DNA of 64,000 nucleotides from Pseudophaeobacter profundi (GCF_029697505.1 NZ_JARJEF010000011.1:62001-126000); one strand, 5' to 3'. Positions 23,682-32,885 are shown, counted from the first letter of the stretch. Numbers and translations: made by a program. The notes: generated by a model not told the origin, from the sequence alone.

Positions 23682-26486
23682 CTAGTGCGCTTCGGCCCAA
23701 TTTCTGCCCTGGCCTGCCTCGACGCTCAGCTTCACGTCCAGATGCACTGCGGGGCTGGCGGCACCCTCCATGACCTGGCGGGCGGTCTCTATGGTTTCTG
23801 CCACCGCCTCTTTGGGGACTTCAAACAGCAGTTCATCGTGGACCTGCAGCAGCATCCGCGCAGGCAGGTGGGCGATGGCCTGGGGCATCCGCACCATGGC
23901 GCGACGGATCACGTCGGCGGCAGTGCCCTGGATCGGGGCGTTGATGGCGGCGCGTTTGGCAAAGCTGGCGCGCGGTCCCTTGGCGGCGATTTCGGGCGTA
24001 TGGATCTTGCGGCCAAACAGCGTCTGCACATAGCCGTGCTCTTTGGCAAATTCCACCGTCTGATCCATATAGGCGCGAATACCCGGAAAGCGTTCAAAGT
24101 AGCGGTCGATAAAGCCCTGGGCCTCGGCGCGTGGAATGCGCAGATTGCGGGCCAGACCAAAGCCGGAGATGCCGTAGATGACGCCAAAGTTGATCGCCTT
24201 GGCCTGACGGCGAATATCCGGGGTCATTTCCTCCATCGGGACGTTGAACATTTCTGACGCGGTCATGGCGTGGATGTCGTGGCCTTCGGCAAAGGCGGCC
24301 TTCAGCGCGTCGATACCGGCGACATGGGCCAGGATGCGCAGCTCAATCTGGCTATAGTCGAGGCTGAGCAGAAGATTGCCTTCATCCGCCACAAAGGCCT
24401 CGCGGATGCGGCGGCCTTCCTCGGAGCGCACGGGAATATTCTGCAGGTTGGGATCTGATGACGCCATGCGGCCGGTATTGGCACCGGTCTGGATATAGGA
24501 GGTATGCACCCGGCCAGTATCCGGGTTGATATGGTCCTGCAGCGCATCCGTATAGGTGGATTTCAGCTTGCTCAGCTGGCGCCAGTCCAGCACCAGGCCC
24601 GGCAGCTTATGTTCGGTGGCCAGATCTTCCAGAATATCGGCGCCGGTGGCATAGGCACCTGTCTTGCCCTTTTTGCCGCCGGGCAGTTCCAGCTTGTCAA
24701 ACAGGATCTCGCCCAGTTGTTTGGGCGATCCGACATTGAAGGGCTGGCCCGCCAGGGTGTGGATTTCATCCTCCAGCCCGGCCATTTTCTGGGCAAAGGC
24801 ATTGGACATGCGGCTGAGTGTATCGCGGTCCACCTTGATGCCATTGCGCTCCATCTCGGCCAGCACCGGCACCAGAGGCCGTTCCAGGGTTTCATAGACC
24901 GTGGTGACCTGCCGCTGGTGCAATTCGGGTTTGAAATGCTGCCACAGGCGCAGGGTGATATCGGCGTCCTCCGCGGCATAGGGGACTGCATCGGCCAGCG
25001 GCACCCGGTCAAAGGTGATGGCGGATTTTCCCGTGCCCAGCAGAGGCTTGATTGGCAGGGGCGTGTGGTCGAGATAGCGTTCCGACAGGGTATCCATACC
25101 GTGGTTATGTTCACCCGCGTGCAACGCGTAGGACATCAGCATGGTGTCATCAATCGGGGCCACATCAATGCCATAGCGGTGCAGGATCTTGGCGTCATAT
25201 TTCATGTTCTGCCCGATTTTCAGCACCGCCGGATCCTCCAGCATCGGCTTCAGGATCGCCAGCGCATCGTCCAGCGGCATCTGCCCCTCCGCCAGACCTT
25301 CGCCGCCAAACAGATCATCTCCGCCCTGTTTATGGGTCAGCGGAATGTAGCATGCCGCCCCCGGTTCAACGCAGAGCGAGACGCCGACCAGATCTACCAC
25401 CATGGCATCCAGCCCGGTGGTTTCGGTATCCACCGCCACATAGCCGCGCGCATAGATCTGATCGATCCAGCCCTGCAGGGCGGCGGTATCCCCGACCGAG
25501 GTGTATTTTTCCGCGTCAAAGGGCACCGCGCTGGGGGCGGCGACAGGGGCGGCTTCGCTCACGGGGGCTTCCGGGATGCTGGGCACCTCGCGGCCCAGCT
25601 GTTCGGCCATGCGCTTGGCCAGGGTGCGGAACTCCATTTCCGCAAGAAAGCCCAAAAGTACCTCGGCATCGGGTTCCAGCACCTCAAGATCTTCGAGGGT
25701 GAAATCCAGATCCATGTTGCAGTCCAGCTGCACCAGTCGTTTGGACATTTCGATCTGGTCGCGCTTGTCGATCAGGGTCTGACGGCGTTTGGGCTGTTTG
25801 ATTTCTTCGGCCCGGTCCAGCAGCTCTTCGAGCGAGCCAAATTCATTGATCAACAGCGCCGCGGTCTTGATGCCGATGCCAGGCGCGCCGGGGACATTGT
25901 CGACAGAATCTCCAGCCAAGGCCTGCACATCGACCACCCGGTCGGGGCCAACGCCAAACTTTTCCACCACGCCGTCGCTGTCGATGCGTTTGTTCTTCAT
26001 TGCGTCCAGCATTTCAACGCCGCCGCCAACCAGCTGCATCAGATCCTTGTCCGATGAAATGATGGTGCAGCGCCCGCCGGCATCGCGCGCCTGACAGGCG
26101 AGGGTGGCGATAATGTCGTCGGCTTCATAGCCCTCGACCTCTTTGCAGGCGATGTTAAAGGCGCGCGTTGCCTCGCGGGTCAGCGGAAATTGCGGTCGCA
26201 GATCTTCCGGCGCAGGCGGACGGTTGGCCTTGTAGAGATCATACATTTCATTGCGGAACGACTTGCCGGAATGGTCGAAAATCACGGCGACATGGGTCGG
26301 CGCATCCGGGCCAGTATTGGCCTCGACATAGCGGTGCAGCATGTTGCAAAAGCCCGCCACAGCGCCAATTGGCAGCCCGTCTGATTTGCGCGTCAGTGGC
26401 GGTAGGGCGTGATAGGCCCGAAAGATAAAGGCCGAACCATCAATCAGATGCAGATGGCAGCCCTTGCCGAATGTACTCTCGCTCAT
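23682..26486 (-). CDS. polA: DNA polymerase I
   Basis: A 934-residue three-domain polymerase for Okazaki-fragment maturation and repair synthesis. The 5'-3' exonuclease occupies about 1-290 (IDGSAFIFRAYHALP; EVEGYEADDIIATLA; ISSDKDLMQLV). The 3'-5' proofreading domain, about 330-520, keeps the metal-binding acids in DTETTGLD near 352, so proofreading appears intact. The polymerase domain has motif A LSLDYSQIELRILAH near 711, motif B RRQAKAINFGVIYGISGFG and motif C QVHDELLFEVP near 882. Length is normal. It stands alone, with its 5' end facing the flavodoxin-like gene. Confidence 0.97.
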   Translation of the reverse strand: MSESTFGKGCHLHLIDGSAFIFRAYHALPPLTRKSDGLPIGAVAGFCNMLHRYVEANTGPDAPTHVAVIFDHSGKSFRNEMYDLYKANRPPAPEDLRPQFPLTREATRAFNIACKEVEGYEADDIIATLACQARDAGGRCTIISSDKDLMQLVGGGVEMLDAMKNKRIDSDGVVEKFGVGPDRVVDVQALAGDSVDNVPGAPGIGIKTAALLINEFGSLEELLDRAEEIKQPKRRQTLIDKRDQIEMSKRLVQLDCNMDLDFTLEDLEVLEPDAEVLLGFLAEMEFRTLAKRMAEQLGREVPSIPEAPVSEAAPVAAPSAVPFDAEKYTSVGDTAALQGWIDQIYARGYVAVDTETTGLDAMVVDLVGVSLCVEPGAACYIPLTHKQGGDDLFGGEGLAEGQMPLDDALAILKPMLEDPAVLKIGQNMKYDAKILHRYGIDVAPIDDTMLMSYALHAGEHNHGMDTLSERYLDHTPLPIKPLLGTGKSAITFDRVPLADAVPYAAEDADITLRLWQHFKPELHQRQVTTVYETLERPLVPVLAEMERNGIKVDRDTLSRMSNAFAQKMAGLEDEIHTLAGQPFNVGSPKQLGEILFDKLELPGGKKGKTGAYATGADILEDLATEHKLPGLVLDWRQLSKLKSTYTDALQDHINPDTGRVHTSYIQTGANTGRMASSDPNLQNIPVRSEEGRRIREAFVADEGNLLLSLDYSQIELRILAHVAGIDALKAAFAEGHDIHAMTASEMFNVPMEEMTPDIRRQAKAINFGVIYGISGFGLARNLRIPRAEAQGFIDRYFERFPGIRAYMDQTVEFAKEHGYVQTLFGRKIHTPEIAAKGPRASFAKRAAINAPIQGTAADVIRRAMVRMPQAIAHLPARMLLQVHDELLFEVPKEAVAETIETARQVMEGAASPAVHLDVKLSVEAGQGRNWAEAH

Positions 26487-26578
26487 GCCTGTCGCGCTCC
26501 CCTGGGAAATCCGTTCGTGTTCCGTTTCCGGTTATCGGTGATCTGGCGCGTAAGGGCAATTGCCGTTTGGGCCAGAGC

Positions 26579-27064
26579 CTAGAACATGCCCATGGCCAGC
26601 CCCGCGCCCAGAGCCTGACCCAGATCGGCGCAGCGGGCCAGCTCTGCTGGGGCAATGGATTTCTCGGCCAGAATCGCCTCGGGTGTCTGGGCATGGGTGC
26701 ATAGGATCAGCGGCGGCTGGATCTCGCGCAGGCGCCAGCCCTGGGCGATGCGGGCCAGTTGCCGGGCCGCGCCGGTCCCATCCGAGCCGGCGCAGATCAT
26801 CTGGGCATAGGCACGCCCGTTGAGCTGGCCCAGCACCGGGTAGTAGCAGCGGTCAAAGAACTCTTTCATCTGCCCTGACAGGCTGGCCAGATTCTCTGGG
26901 CCGCAAAACAGATAGGCCCCGGCTGCCAACAGATCGTCGGGACCGGCCTCGGCGGCCTGCAACAGCCGGGTGTCGCATTCCTGGCTGGCCGCGGCTGTTG
27001 CAGCCTTCGCCATTTGCCGGCTGCCGCCGGTGCGGGAATGATAGATGATAAGAAGCGTGCTCAT
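26579..27064 (-). CDS. Flavodoxin-like NAD(P)H-dependent oxidoreductase
   Basis: A 161-residue protein with an N-terminal phosphate-binding loop typical of flavodoxin folds (LLIIYHSRTGGSRQMA). It also has the FMN ring loops around LFCGPENLASLSGQMKEFFDRCYY and ICAGSDGTGAARQLARIA. Predicted soluble, FMN-binding, two-electron reductase; the electron acceptor is unknown. Its ATG at 27064 overlaps by ATGA the stop of a start-less short open stretch (27061-27216) that follows the zf-CHCC gene. AAGG is just one base before the ATG, so translation may depend on coupling. Confidence 0.85.
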   Translation of the reverse strand: MSTLLIIYHSRTGGSRQMAKAATAAASQECDTRLLQAAEAGPDDLLAAGAYLFCGPENLASLSGQMKEFFDRCYYPVLGQLNGRAYAQMICAGSDGTGAARQLARIAQGWRLREIQPPLILCTHAQTPEAILAEKSIAPAELARCADLGQALGAGLAMGMF

Positions 27065-27216
27065 GCCTTCAGCATATCCAGAATGGACTGTGGTGTCAGC
27101 GGCATCAGAAAATCATGGTGGGCCGAGGCTGCGACAGGCTGCACCGCATACGGGCACCAAGCATGTTTCAGCCCCCTGGCGATCCTGACGGCATAGCGCG
27201 CGAGCGATCCGGCCTG

Positions 27217-27399
27217 CTACATCGCTTTGTCTTCGAAACCCTTGAGGATGTATTTGCAATCGCAATAGGGACATTCCACAAAGCCGGTGTCCTCGGGGAT
27301 CTGCAGATAGACACGGGGATGACCCAGCGCGCCTTCGCTGCCATCGCAGGCAACGCGGCTGGTCTCGACGATTTTGGTTTCGGGCGCTTCAATGGTCAT
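27217..27399 (-). CDS. zf-CHCC (NDUFS6-like) zinc-finger protein
   Basis: A 60-residue protein whose spaced ligands VACDG...LGHPRVYLQI...VECPYCDCKYIL form the zf-CHCC motif. This motif is shared with the complex I accessory subunit NDUFS6; in alphaproteobacteria it is a small stand-alone protein. Length is usual. It is divergent from the ABC ATPase gene. It stops at TAG 27217-27219, after which the same frame stays open for 51 codons. Confidence 0.88.
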   Translation of the reverse strand: MTIEAPETKIVETSRVACDGSEGALGHPRVYLQIPEDTGFVECPYCDCKYILKGFEDKAM

Positions 27400-27481
27400 C
27401 GCTGGCGGTCCTTATGAATTTCGGCTAGGCGCATGGTGAAACCATGTATGTATGATGCCAAAACCGGGGGCAAGAGCTGCA

Positions 27482-28411
27482 ATGAGAGATGACGCAATCC
27501 ATATCGAAAGCTTGCGCAAAACCTACAAGGGCGCCAAGGGCCAGCCGGAAAAGCAGGCCCTTAAGGGCATCGATCTGACCATTCCGCGCGGGTCTGTCTT
27601 TGGGCTTCTGGGGCCAAACGGGGCGGGAAAATCTACCATGATCAATATCATGGCCGGGTTGGTGCGCAAATCTTCCGGGCGGGTGACGATCTGGGGCTTT
27701 GATCAGGATGCCAACCCGCGCCAAAGCCGCGCCGCCATTGGGGTGATGCCGCAAGAGTTGAACCTGGACCCGTTCTTCACCCCGCGCGGCGCGCTGGAGG
27801 TGCAGGCAGGCCTTTACGGCGTGCCAAAATCAGACCGGCGCAGCGATGAGATCCTTGCCATGGTGGGGCTGACCGACAAGGCCCATGCCTATGCCCGCAC
27901 CCTGTCGGGCGGCATGCGTCGGCGGCTGCTCTTGGGCAAGGCGCTGGTGCATCATCCGCATATTCTGGTGTTGGATGAACCAACTGCCGGGGTGGATATT
28001 GAGCTGCGGCAAATGCTTTGGGCCAATATCCGCAAGCTGAACCAGCAGGGCATGACCATCATCCTGACCACCCATTACCTGGAAGAGGCCGAAGAGATGT
28101 GCGACGAGATCGCCATCATCGATCAGGGCAGCGTGGTGGCGCGCGACAGCACCGCCAACCTGCTGGGCCGTCTGGATGCCAAATCCATGATCGTGCAGCC
28201 CGCCAGCCCGGTCACGATCCTGCCGCAGGGGGCTGGCATCACCTCTGAACTGCGCGAAGACGGCGCGGTGGTGCTGCGCTACCACGGCAATGAAACCAGC
28301 GCCGAAGAGGTGCTGTCAGCCGTGCGCGCCGCCGAAATTTCCATCCGCGATGTCAAAACCGCCGAGGCCGATCTGGAAGATGTCTTCCTGTCTCTGACCA
28401 AATCGGGCTGA
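27482..28411 (+). CDS. ABC transporter ATP-binding protein (ABC-2 type), permease not adjacent
   Basis: About 309 residues. Walker A is GLLGPNGAGKSTMINIM, Q-loop VMPQELNLD, signature LSGGMRRRLLLGKALVH, Walker B ILVLDEPTAGVD and H-loop TTHYLEEAEEMCDEI, all intact. It is most like ABC-2 family drug/polysaccharide export ATPases (YadG/CcmA-type). The C-terminal ~90-residue extension (VTILPQGAGITSEL...VKTAEADLEDVFLSLT) is the usual domain of this group. No permease gene lies next to it, since gpmI follows on the same strand after 202 bases, so the partner must be elsewhere. An in-frame ATG at 27452 would add 10 residues; 27482 is preferred because it begins close to the conserved core, though neither has a strong ribosome site. 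Confidence 0.88.
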   Translation: MRDDAIHIESLRKTYKGAKGQPEKQALKGIDLTIPRGSVFGLLGPNGAGKSTMINIMAGLVRKSSGRVTIWGFDQDANPRQSRAAIGVMPQELNLDPFFTPRGALEVQAGLYGVPKSDRRSDEILAMVGLTDKAHAYARTLSGGMRRRLLLGKALVHHPHILVLDEPTAGVDIELRQMLWANIRKLNQQGMTIILTTHYLEEAEEMCDEIAIIDQGSVVARDSTANLLGRLDAKSMIVQPASPVTILPQGAGITSELREDGAVVLRYHGNETSAEEVLSAVRAAEISIRDVKTAEADLEDVFLSLTKSG

Positions 28412-28440
28412 GCTGACAGGCTGGCCCCTTGCTCCCCCTG

Positions 28441-28470
28441 CCCCTGCCCAGGCGCGCGCCGGGGCAGGGG
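28441..28470. terminator. Strong GC hairpin after the ABC ATPase gene
   Basis: CCCCTGCCC (28441-28449) pairs with GGGCAGGGG (28462-28470) around the self-complementary GGCGCGCGCC, giving a near-perfect extended stem 30 bases after the stop codon. There is no T-run behind it, so it may be a pausing or mRNA-stabilising hairpin and not a true intrinsic terminator. Confidence 0.4.
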
Positions 28471-28613
28471 ATTGGCAATCGTTGTGAACAAAGTCTTGCA
28501 CTGTTTAGCGGGCGAAACATTTGCCGCCGCGCGGAAGGTGGTTCACCCCGGCGGGGCAAGCGGGTAAAAGGCTGCAAACCTGTTGCAACACCGCCCTGAT
28601 CCGGAGCCCTGAT

Positions 28614-30131
28614 ATGTCCACGCCCAAACCTGTTGTTCTGTGTATTCTTGATGGCTGGGGCAGTGCGGAACCCGGTGCCGCCAACGCGCCCTATCTGGCC
28701 AAGACCCCCACCTTTGATACGCTGATGGCCGCAGGGCCACAGGCGCGGCTGGTGACCCATGGGCCGGATGTTGGTTTGCCCAGTGGTCAGATGGGCAATT
28801 CCGAGGTGGGCCATACCAATATCGGTGCTGGCCGCGTGGTGGCGATGGATCTTGGCCAGATTGATCTGGCAATCGAAGATGGCTCTTTTGCACAGAACGC
28901 CGCCCTGTTGGATTTCATAGCTAGGCTCAAGAAAACCGGTGGTGCGGCGCATCTGATGGGGCTGGTGTCTGATGGCGGGGTTCACGGGCATATCAGGCAT
29001 ATTCTGGCGGCGATCCGTGTCCTCACCGACGCGGGCGTACCGGTCTGGCTGCATGCCATCACCGACGGGCGCGACGTGGCGCCGAAATCTGCCTATGGCT
29101 ACTTTGAACAGCTGAAAGAGGCCCTGCCGCAGGGGGCCAGGATTGCCACGGTGACGGGGCGCTATTTTGCCATGGACCGCGACAACCGCTGGGAACGGGT
29201 GGGCGAAGCCTATGCCGCCATGATCAAGGGCGAGGGCCGTTCGGTGGCGGATGCCCATGATGCGGTGACCCATGCCTACAACCAGTCCGAAACGGATGAA
29301 TTCATCGGCGCCAGTGTGATCCGCGGCTATGATGGGGTGCAGGATGGCGACGGCTTCTTCTGCCTGAATTTCCGCGCCGACCGCGCCCGTGAAATTCTGC
29401 GCGCCATTGGCGAGCCGGGCTTTGCCGAATTTGACACCGGCCCGCGCCCCAAACTGGCAGCGCTGCTGGGCATGGTGGATTATTCTTCCGCGCATAACGC
29501 CTATATGACCACCGCCTACCCCAAGGCTGAACTTGTCAATACGCTGGGCGAATGGGTTGCCAAACAGGGCAAGCGGCAGTTCCGCCTGGCGGAGACTGAA
29601 AAATATCCGCATGTGACCTTCTTCCTCAATGGCGGCAAGGAAGAACCAGAGCAGGGTGAAGACCGTGCCATGCCCCAATCCCCCAAGGTGGCGACCTATG
29701 ATCTGCAACCAGAGATGAGCGCGCCAGAAGTGACCGAGAAATTCGTTGAAGCCATCAACGCGGGGTATGACCTGATTGTCACCAATTACGCCAACCCCGA
29801 TATGGTCGGCCATACCGGTGATATCCAGGCCGCGATCAAGGCCTGCGAGGCGGTGGATCAGGGGCTGGCCCAGGTGGTAGAGGCGCTTCGGCGCGTGGGT
29901 GGTGCCATGCTGGTCACCGCAGATCACGGCAATTGCGAGGTCATGGTCGACCCGGAAACCGGCGGTGCCCATACCGCGCATACCACCAATCTGGTGCCAC
30001 TTGTGTTGGTGGGTGGGCCAAAGGGCGCCGGGCTGCGCAACGGCCGCCTTGCCGATCTTGCCCCCACCCTGCTAGAGCTGATGAACCTGCCCAAGCCAGA
30101 TGAGATGACGGGCGAAAGCCTGCTGACCTGA
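28614..30131 (+). CDS. gpmI: 2,3-bisphosphoglycerate-independent phosphoglycerate mutase
   Basis: A 505-residue glycolytic/gluconeogenic enzyme interconverting 3- and 2-phosphoglycerate in the cytoplasm, manganese dependent. The alkaline-phosphatase-fold start LCILDGWGS carries the first metal ligand. The phosphoserine site is GQMGNSEVGHTNIGAGR, and the remaining ligands are in VTADHGNCEVM and GAHTAHTTNLVP. GGAG lies 8 bases before the ATG at 28614. An EnvC-like gene and ctpA follow on the same strand, the usual alphaproteobacterial order. A possible operator (TGCAA-N5-TTGCA) lies 27 bases upstream. Confidence 0.97.
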   Translation: MSTPKPVVLCILDGWGSAEPGAANAPYLAKTPTFDTLMAAGPQARLVTHGPDVGLPSGQMGNSEVGHTNIGAGRVVAMDLGQIDLAIEDGSFAQNAALLDFIARLKKTGGAAHLMGLVSDGGVHGHIRHILAAIRVLTDAGVPVWLHAITDGRDVAPKSAYGYFEQLKEALPQGARIATVTGRYFAMDRDNRWERVGEAYAAMIKGEGRSVADAHDAVTHAYNQSETDEFIGASVIRGYDGVQDGDGFFCLNFRADRAREILRAIGEPGFAEFDTGPRPKLAALLGMVDYSSAHNAYMTTAYPKAELVNTLGEWVAKQGKRQFRLAETEKYPHVTFFLNGGKEEPEQGEDRAMPQSPKVATYDLQPEMSAPEVTEKFVEAINAGYDLIVTNYANPDMVGHTGDIQAAIKACEAVDQGLAQVVEALRRVGGAMLVTADHGNCEVMVDPETGGAHTAHTTNLVPLVLVGGPKGAGLRNGRLADLAPTLLELMNLPKPDEMTGESLLT

Positions 30132-30173
30132 CAAAGCTGACCTGACAAAACAGACCAAGAAGATCTGAACCAC

Positions 30174-31352
30174 ATGATGACACGCGCCGCTGGGCTGCTT
30201 TTCCTTGCACTGATCACCCTTGCCGCACCGCTGCAGGGTTTGCAGGGGGCTGCCCGCGCGGCCGAGACGCCACCGGCCCCGGCAGAGGCCGCACGACAGG
30301 CCGCGCGCCAGCTGGAGGCGGCAACCGTCGCACTGGAGGCGGCAGACAGCGCGCGCGACCGGGTCAAGGCGTTGACGGAAACCCTGCACGCCTATGAGGC
30401 CGGGCTGGGTGCCATGCGCGAAGGTCTGCGGCGGGTTGCGCGGCGCGAAAGCCAGCTTGTGGCGCAGCTGAAATCCCGCGAAGACGAGGTGGCCGAGCTG
30501 CTGGGCATCCTGCAAACCATCGAAACTTCGGCACCGCCGGTGCTGATGCTGCACCCTTCGGGGCCTTTGGGCGCGGCGCGGTCGGCCATGATGGTCGCCG
30601 AGGTGACACCGGGTCTTTATGCCCGCGCCGAGGCCCTGCGCCAGGACCTGGAAGAGGTACAGACCCTGCGCATTCTGCAACAGAGCGCGGCCGACACCCT
30701 GCAAGAGGGGCTGGCCGGGGTGCAAGAGGCGCGCACGGCGCTGTCGACCGCCATTTCCGATCGCACCGACCTGCCGATGCGCTTTACCGAAAATGGGGTG
30801 CGCACCGCGATCCTGATTTCCTCGACGGAAACGCTGACCGGCTTTGCCAGCGGGCTGGCCGAGGTGGCGGGCGGTGCGGATAAGATCACCCCGCTATCAG
30901 TGGATATCAGCGCCCAGCGGGGCAGCCTTGCGCTGCCGGTCGAAGGTCTGCTGCTGCGCCACTTTGGGGCGCGGGATGCCGCCGGCATTGCCCGCCCGGG
31001 GGTGCTGATTGCCGCGCGCCCGCGCGCCTTGGTCAGTTCTCCGACGGCGGCGACGATCCGCTATCGTGGCCCGCTGCTGGATCTGGGCAATGTGGTGATC
31101 CTGGAACCGCAGCCCGATACGCTTTTTATTCTCTCGGGTCTGGAAGAGGTTTTTGGCATCGCCGGGCAGGTCATTCCCGCAGGCACTCCGGTGGGCCTGA
31201 TGGGGGGCAGCCCGCCCCAGGCTGGTGCCATTTTGTCACGTAGTGGTGAAGGGGGTGGAACTGACCGGACAGAAACGCTCTATATAGAAGTTAGAATGGA
31301 CAACAGTCCGGTGGATCCAGAAACATGGTTCCAAATCGGAAAAGGTGGATAA
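30174..31352 (+). CDS. EnvC-like murein hydrolase activator with degenerate LytM domain
   Basis: A 392-residue exported protein. A signal peptide (about 1-30, ending near ARAAE) is followed by a long Ala/Glu-rich coiled coil (about 35-200, LEAATVALEAADSARDRV...) and a C-terminal M23/LytM fold (about 260-392, RGPLLDLGNVVILEP). The zinc ligands of active LytM proteases are missing: the HxxxD position reads ARPGVLI and the HxH position reads TLYIEV. That is the pattern of EnvC-type activators, which switch on amidases at the division site without cutting wall themselves. It sits 42 bases after gpmI and 6 bases before ctpA. Confidence 0.87.
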   Translation: MMTRAAGLLFLALITLAAPLQGLQGAARAAETPPAPAEAARQAARQLEAATVALEAADSARDRVKALTETLHAYEAGLGAMREGLRRVARRESQLVAQLKSREDEVAELLGILQTIETSAPPVLMLHPSGPLGAARSAMMVAEVTPGLYARAEALRQDLEEVQTLRILQQSAADTLQEGLAGVQEARTALSTAISDRTDLPMRFTENGVRTAILISSTETLTGFASGLAEVAGGADKITPLSVDISAQRGSLALPVEGLLLRHFGARDAAGIARPGVLIAARPRALVSSPTAATIRYRGPLLDLGNVVILEPQPDTLFILSGLEEVFGIAGQVIPAGTPVGLMGGSPPQAGAILSRSGEGGGTDRTETLYIEVRMDNSPVDPETWFQIGKGG

Positions 31353-31358
31353 GGTTTC

Positions 31359-32696
31359 ATGAAAAAATTTGTCATGGCGGCTCTTGGCGGTACACTGGCC
31401 GGGATCGTTGCAACAACCTATGTGGCCGGGCCCCTGCTGGCGCAGGAGGCAAGCCGCGAGGCGACGGTCTATGAACAGCTGGATCTGTTTGGTGACATTT
31501 TTGAGCGTATTCGCGCGCAATATGTCGAAGAAGTCGATGAGAAAGAGCTGATCGAGGCGGCGATTGGCGGCATGCTGTCCTCACTGGATCCGCATTCCAG
31601 CTATCTGTCGCCAGAGGATGCCGCCAGTATGCGGGTGCAGACCCGTGGCGAATTTGGCGGCCTTGGCATCGAGGTGACCCAGGAAGAGGGCTTTGTCAAA
31701 GTTGTCTCCCCGATTGATGGCACCCCGGCAGACGAGGCCGGTATGGAAGCGGGCGATTTCATCACCCATGTGGATGGCGAAAGCGTGCTGGGCCTGGGCC
31801 TGGACGAAGCCGTCGATCTGATGCGCGGCCCTGTCGGATCTGAAATCATCATCACCGTGGTGCGCGAAGGCGAAGGCGAGCCCTTCGATGTTTCGATCAT
31901 CCGCGACACCATCAAGCTGACAGCCGTGCGGGCCCGTACCGAAGGCGACACCGTGGTGCTGCGCATCACCACCTTCAACGACCAGACCACCCCCAATCTT
32001 GAGGCCGGTTTGCAAGAGCAGGTCGAAGCGGCCGGCGGCATGGATAATGTCAACGGCATCGTGCTGGATCTGCGCAACAACCCCGGCGGGCTGTTGACCG
32101 AAGCAATCAGCGTTGCTGACAGCTTCCTCGACAGTGGCGAGATTGTCTCTACCCGTGGTCGTGACCCGGAAGACGGTGAACGCTTTAACGCGGTGCCCGG
32201 TGATTTGTCGAATGGCAAACCCATCGTGGTGCTGATCAATGGTGGCTCTGCCTCGGCCTCTGAAATTGTCGCCGGTGCGCTGCAGGATCATCGGCGCGCT
32301 ATCGTTGTTGGTACCAAGAGCTTTGGCAAAGGCTCGGTGCAGACGGTGATGCCACTGCGCGGCGATGGCGCCATGCGTCTGACCACTGCGCGCTACTACA
32401 CGCCGTCGGGCCGTTCCATTCAGGCCCTGGGCGTGTCACCTGACATCGTGGTGCAGCAGCCCCGTCGCTCGGCCGAACCCGAGGACGAGGAAGAAAGCCT
32501 GGCGCGCCGGTCTCGTAGCGAGGTGGATCTGCGCGGCAGTCTCAACAATGACAGCCTGACCGAGGATGAAATTCGCCAGATCAAGGCAGATCGTGCCAAG
32601 GCGGAAAAGGCGGCGGAATTGCGCGAGCAGGACTATCAGCTGGCCTATGCCATCGACATCCTCAAAGGGCTTGTCGCCCTGGGACCAAAGCCATAA
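31359..32696 (+). CDS. ctpA: Carboxy-terminal processing protease CtpA (S41A)
   Basis: A 445-residue periplasmic serine protease. Signal peptide about 1-29 (MKKFVMAALGGTLAGIVATT, cleavage near LLAQE). An S41 N-terminal segment is followed by a PDZ domain (about 90-170, GGLGIEVTQEEGFVKVVSPIDGTPADEAGM). The protease core carries the Ser nucleophile in NGGSASASEIVAGALQD and the general-base Lys in GTKSFGKGSVQ. A C-terminal Arg/Glu-rich tail follows. CtpA processes penicillin-binding and wall-hydrolase partners, consistent with the upstream EnvC-like gene. A good intrinsic terminator follows at 32764. Confidence 0.96.
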   Translation: MKKFVMAALGGTLAGIVATTYVAGPLLAQEASREATVYEQLDLFGDIFERIRAQYVEEVDEKELIEAAIGGMLSSLDPHSSYLSPEDAASMRVQTRGEFGGLGIEVTQEEGFVKVVSPIDGTPADEAGMEAGDFITHVDGESVLGLGLDEAVDLMRGPVGSEIIITVVREGEGEPFDVSIIRDTIKLTAVRARTEGDTVVLRITTFNDQTTPNLEAGLQEQVEAAGGMDNVNGIVLDLRNNPGGLLTEAISVADSFLDSGEIVSTRGRDPEDGERFNAVPGDLSNGKPIVVLINGGSASASEIVAGALQDHRRAIVVGTKSFGKGSVQTVMPLRGDGAMRLTTARYYTPSGRSIQALGVSPDIVVQQPRRSAEPEDEEESLARRSRSEVDLRGSLNNDSLTEDEIRQIKADRAKAEKAAELREQDYQLAYAIDILKGLVALGPKP

Positions 32697-32763
32697 CTGC
32701 CAAGGTGTTTTTCATCACCTGTTCAGGGGGGAACTCCCTGAATTTGCACTGCGCAACACCCAA

Positions 32764-32790
32764 GGCCGCCCCTCACGGGGGCGGTCTTTT
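32764..32790 (+). terminator. Intrinsic terminator after ctpA
   Basis: A 9-bp G/C-rich stem (32764-32772 with 32778-32786, one G-U pair) with a 5-base loop is followed directly by TTTT at 32787-32790, about 70 bases after the ctpA stop. It separates the gpmI-envC-ctpA unit from rsgA. Confidence 0.8.
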
Positions 32791-32885
32791 CTGCCCTGTT
32801 GCGCTGAAACAGAGACTTTGCCCCGGTTTTGGTCTATGACCAAGAGCGCACCGCCCTGTGCGGCCCCCCTTGAAAGCCCGTGCCT

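Noticed and set aside
24504-26057. A 517-codon open frame on the plus strand across polA
   Set aside because: It lies wholly antisense to the clearly conserved polymerase, has no ribosome site or family resemblance, and long antisense frames are expected in high-GC coding DNA.
28353-29981. A 542-codon minus-strand frame across gpmI
   Set aside because: Antisense shadow of gpmI, rich in His, Gly and Arg as typical for shadows; no motif found.
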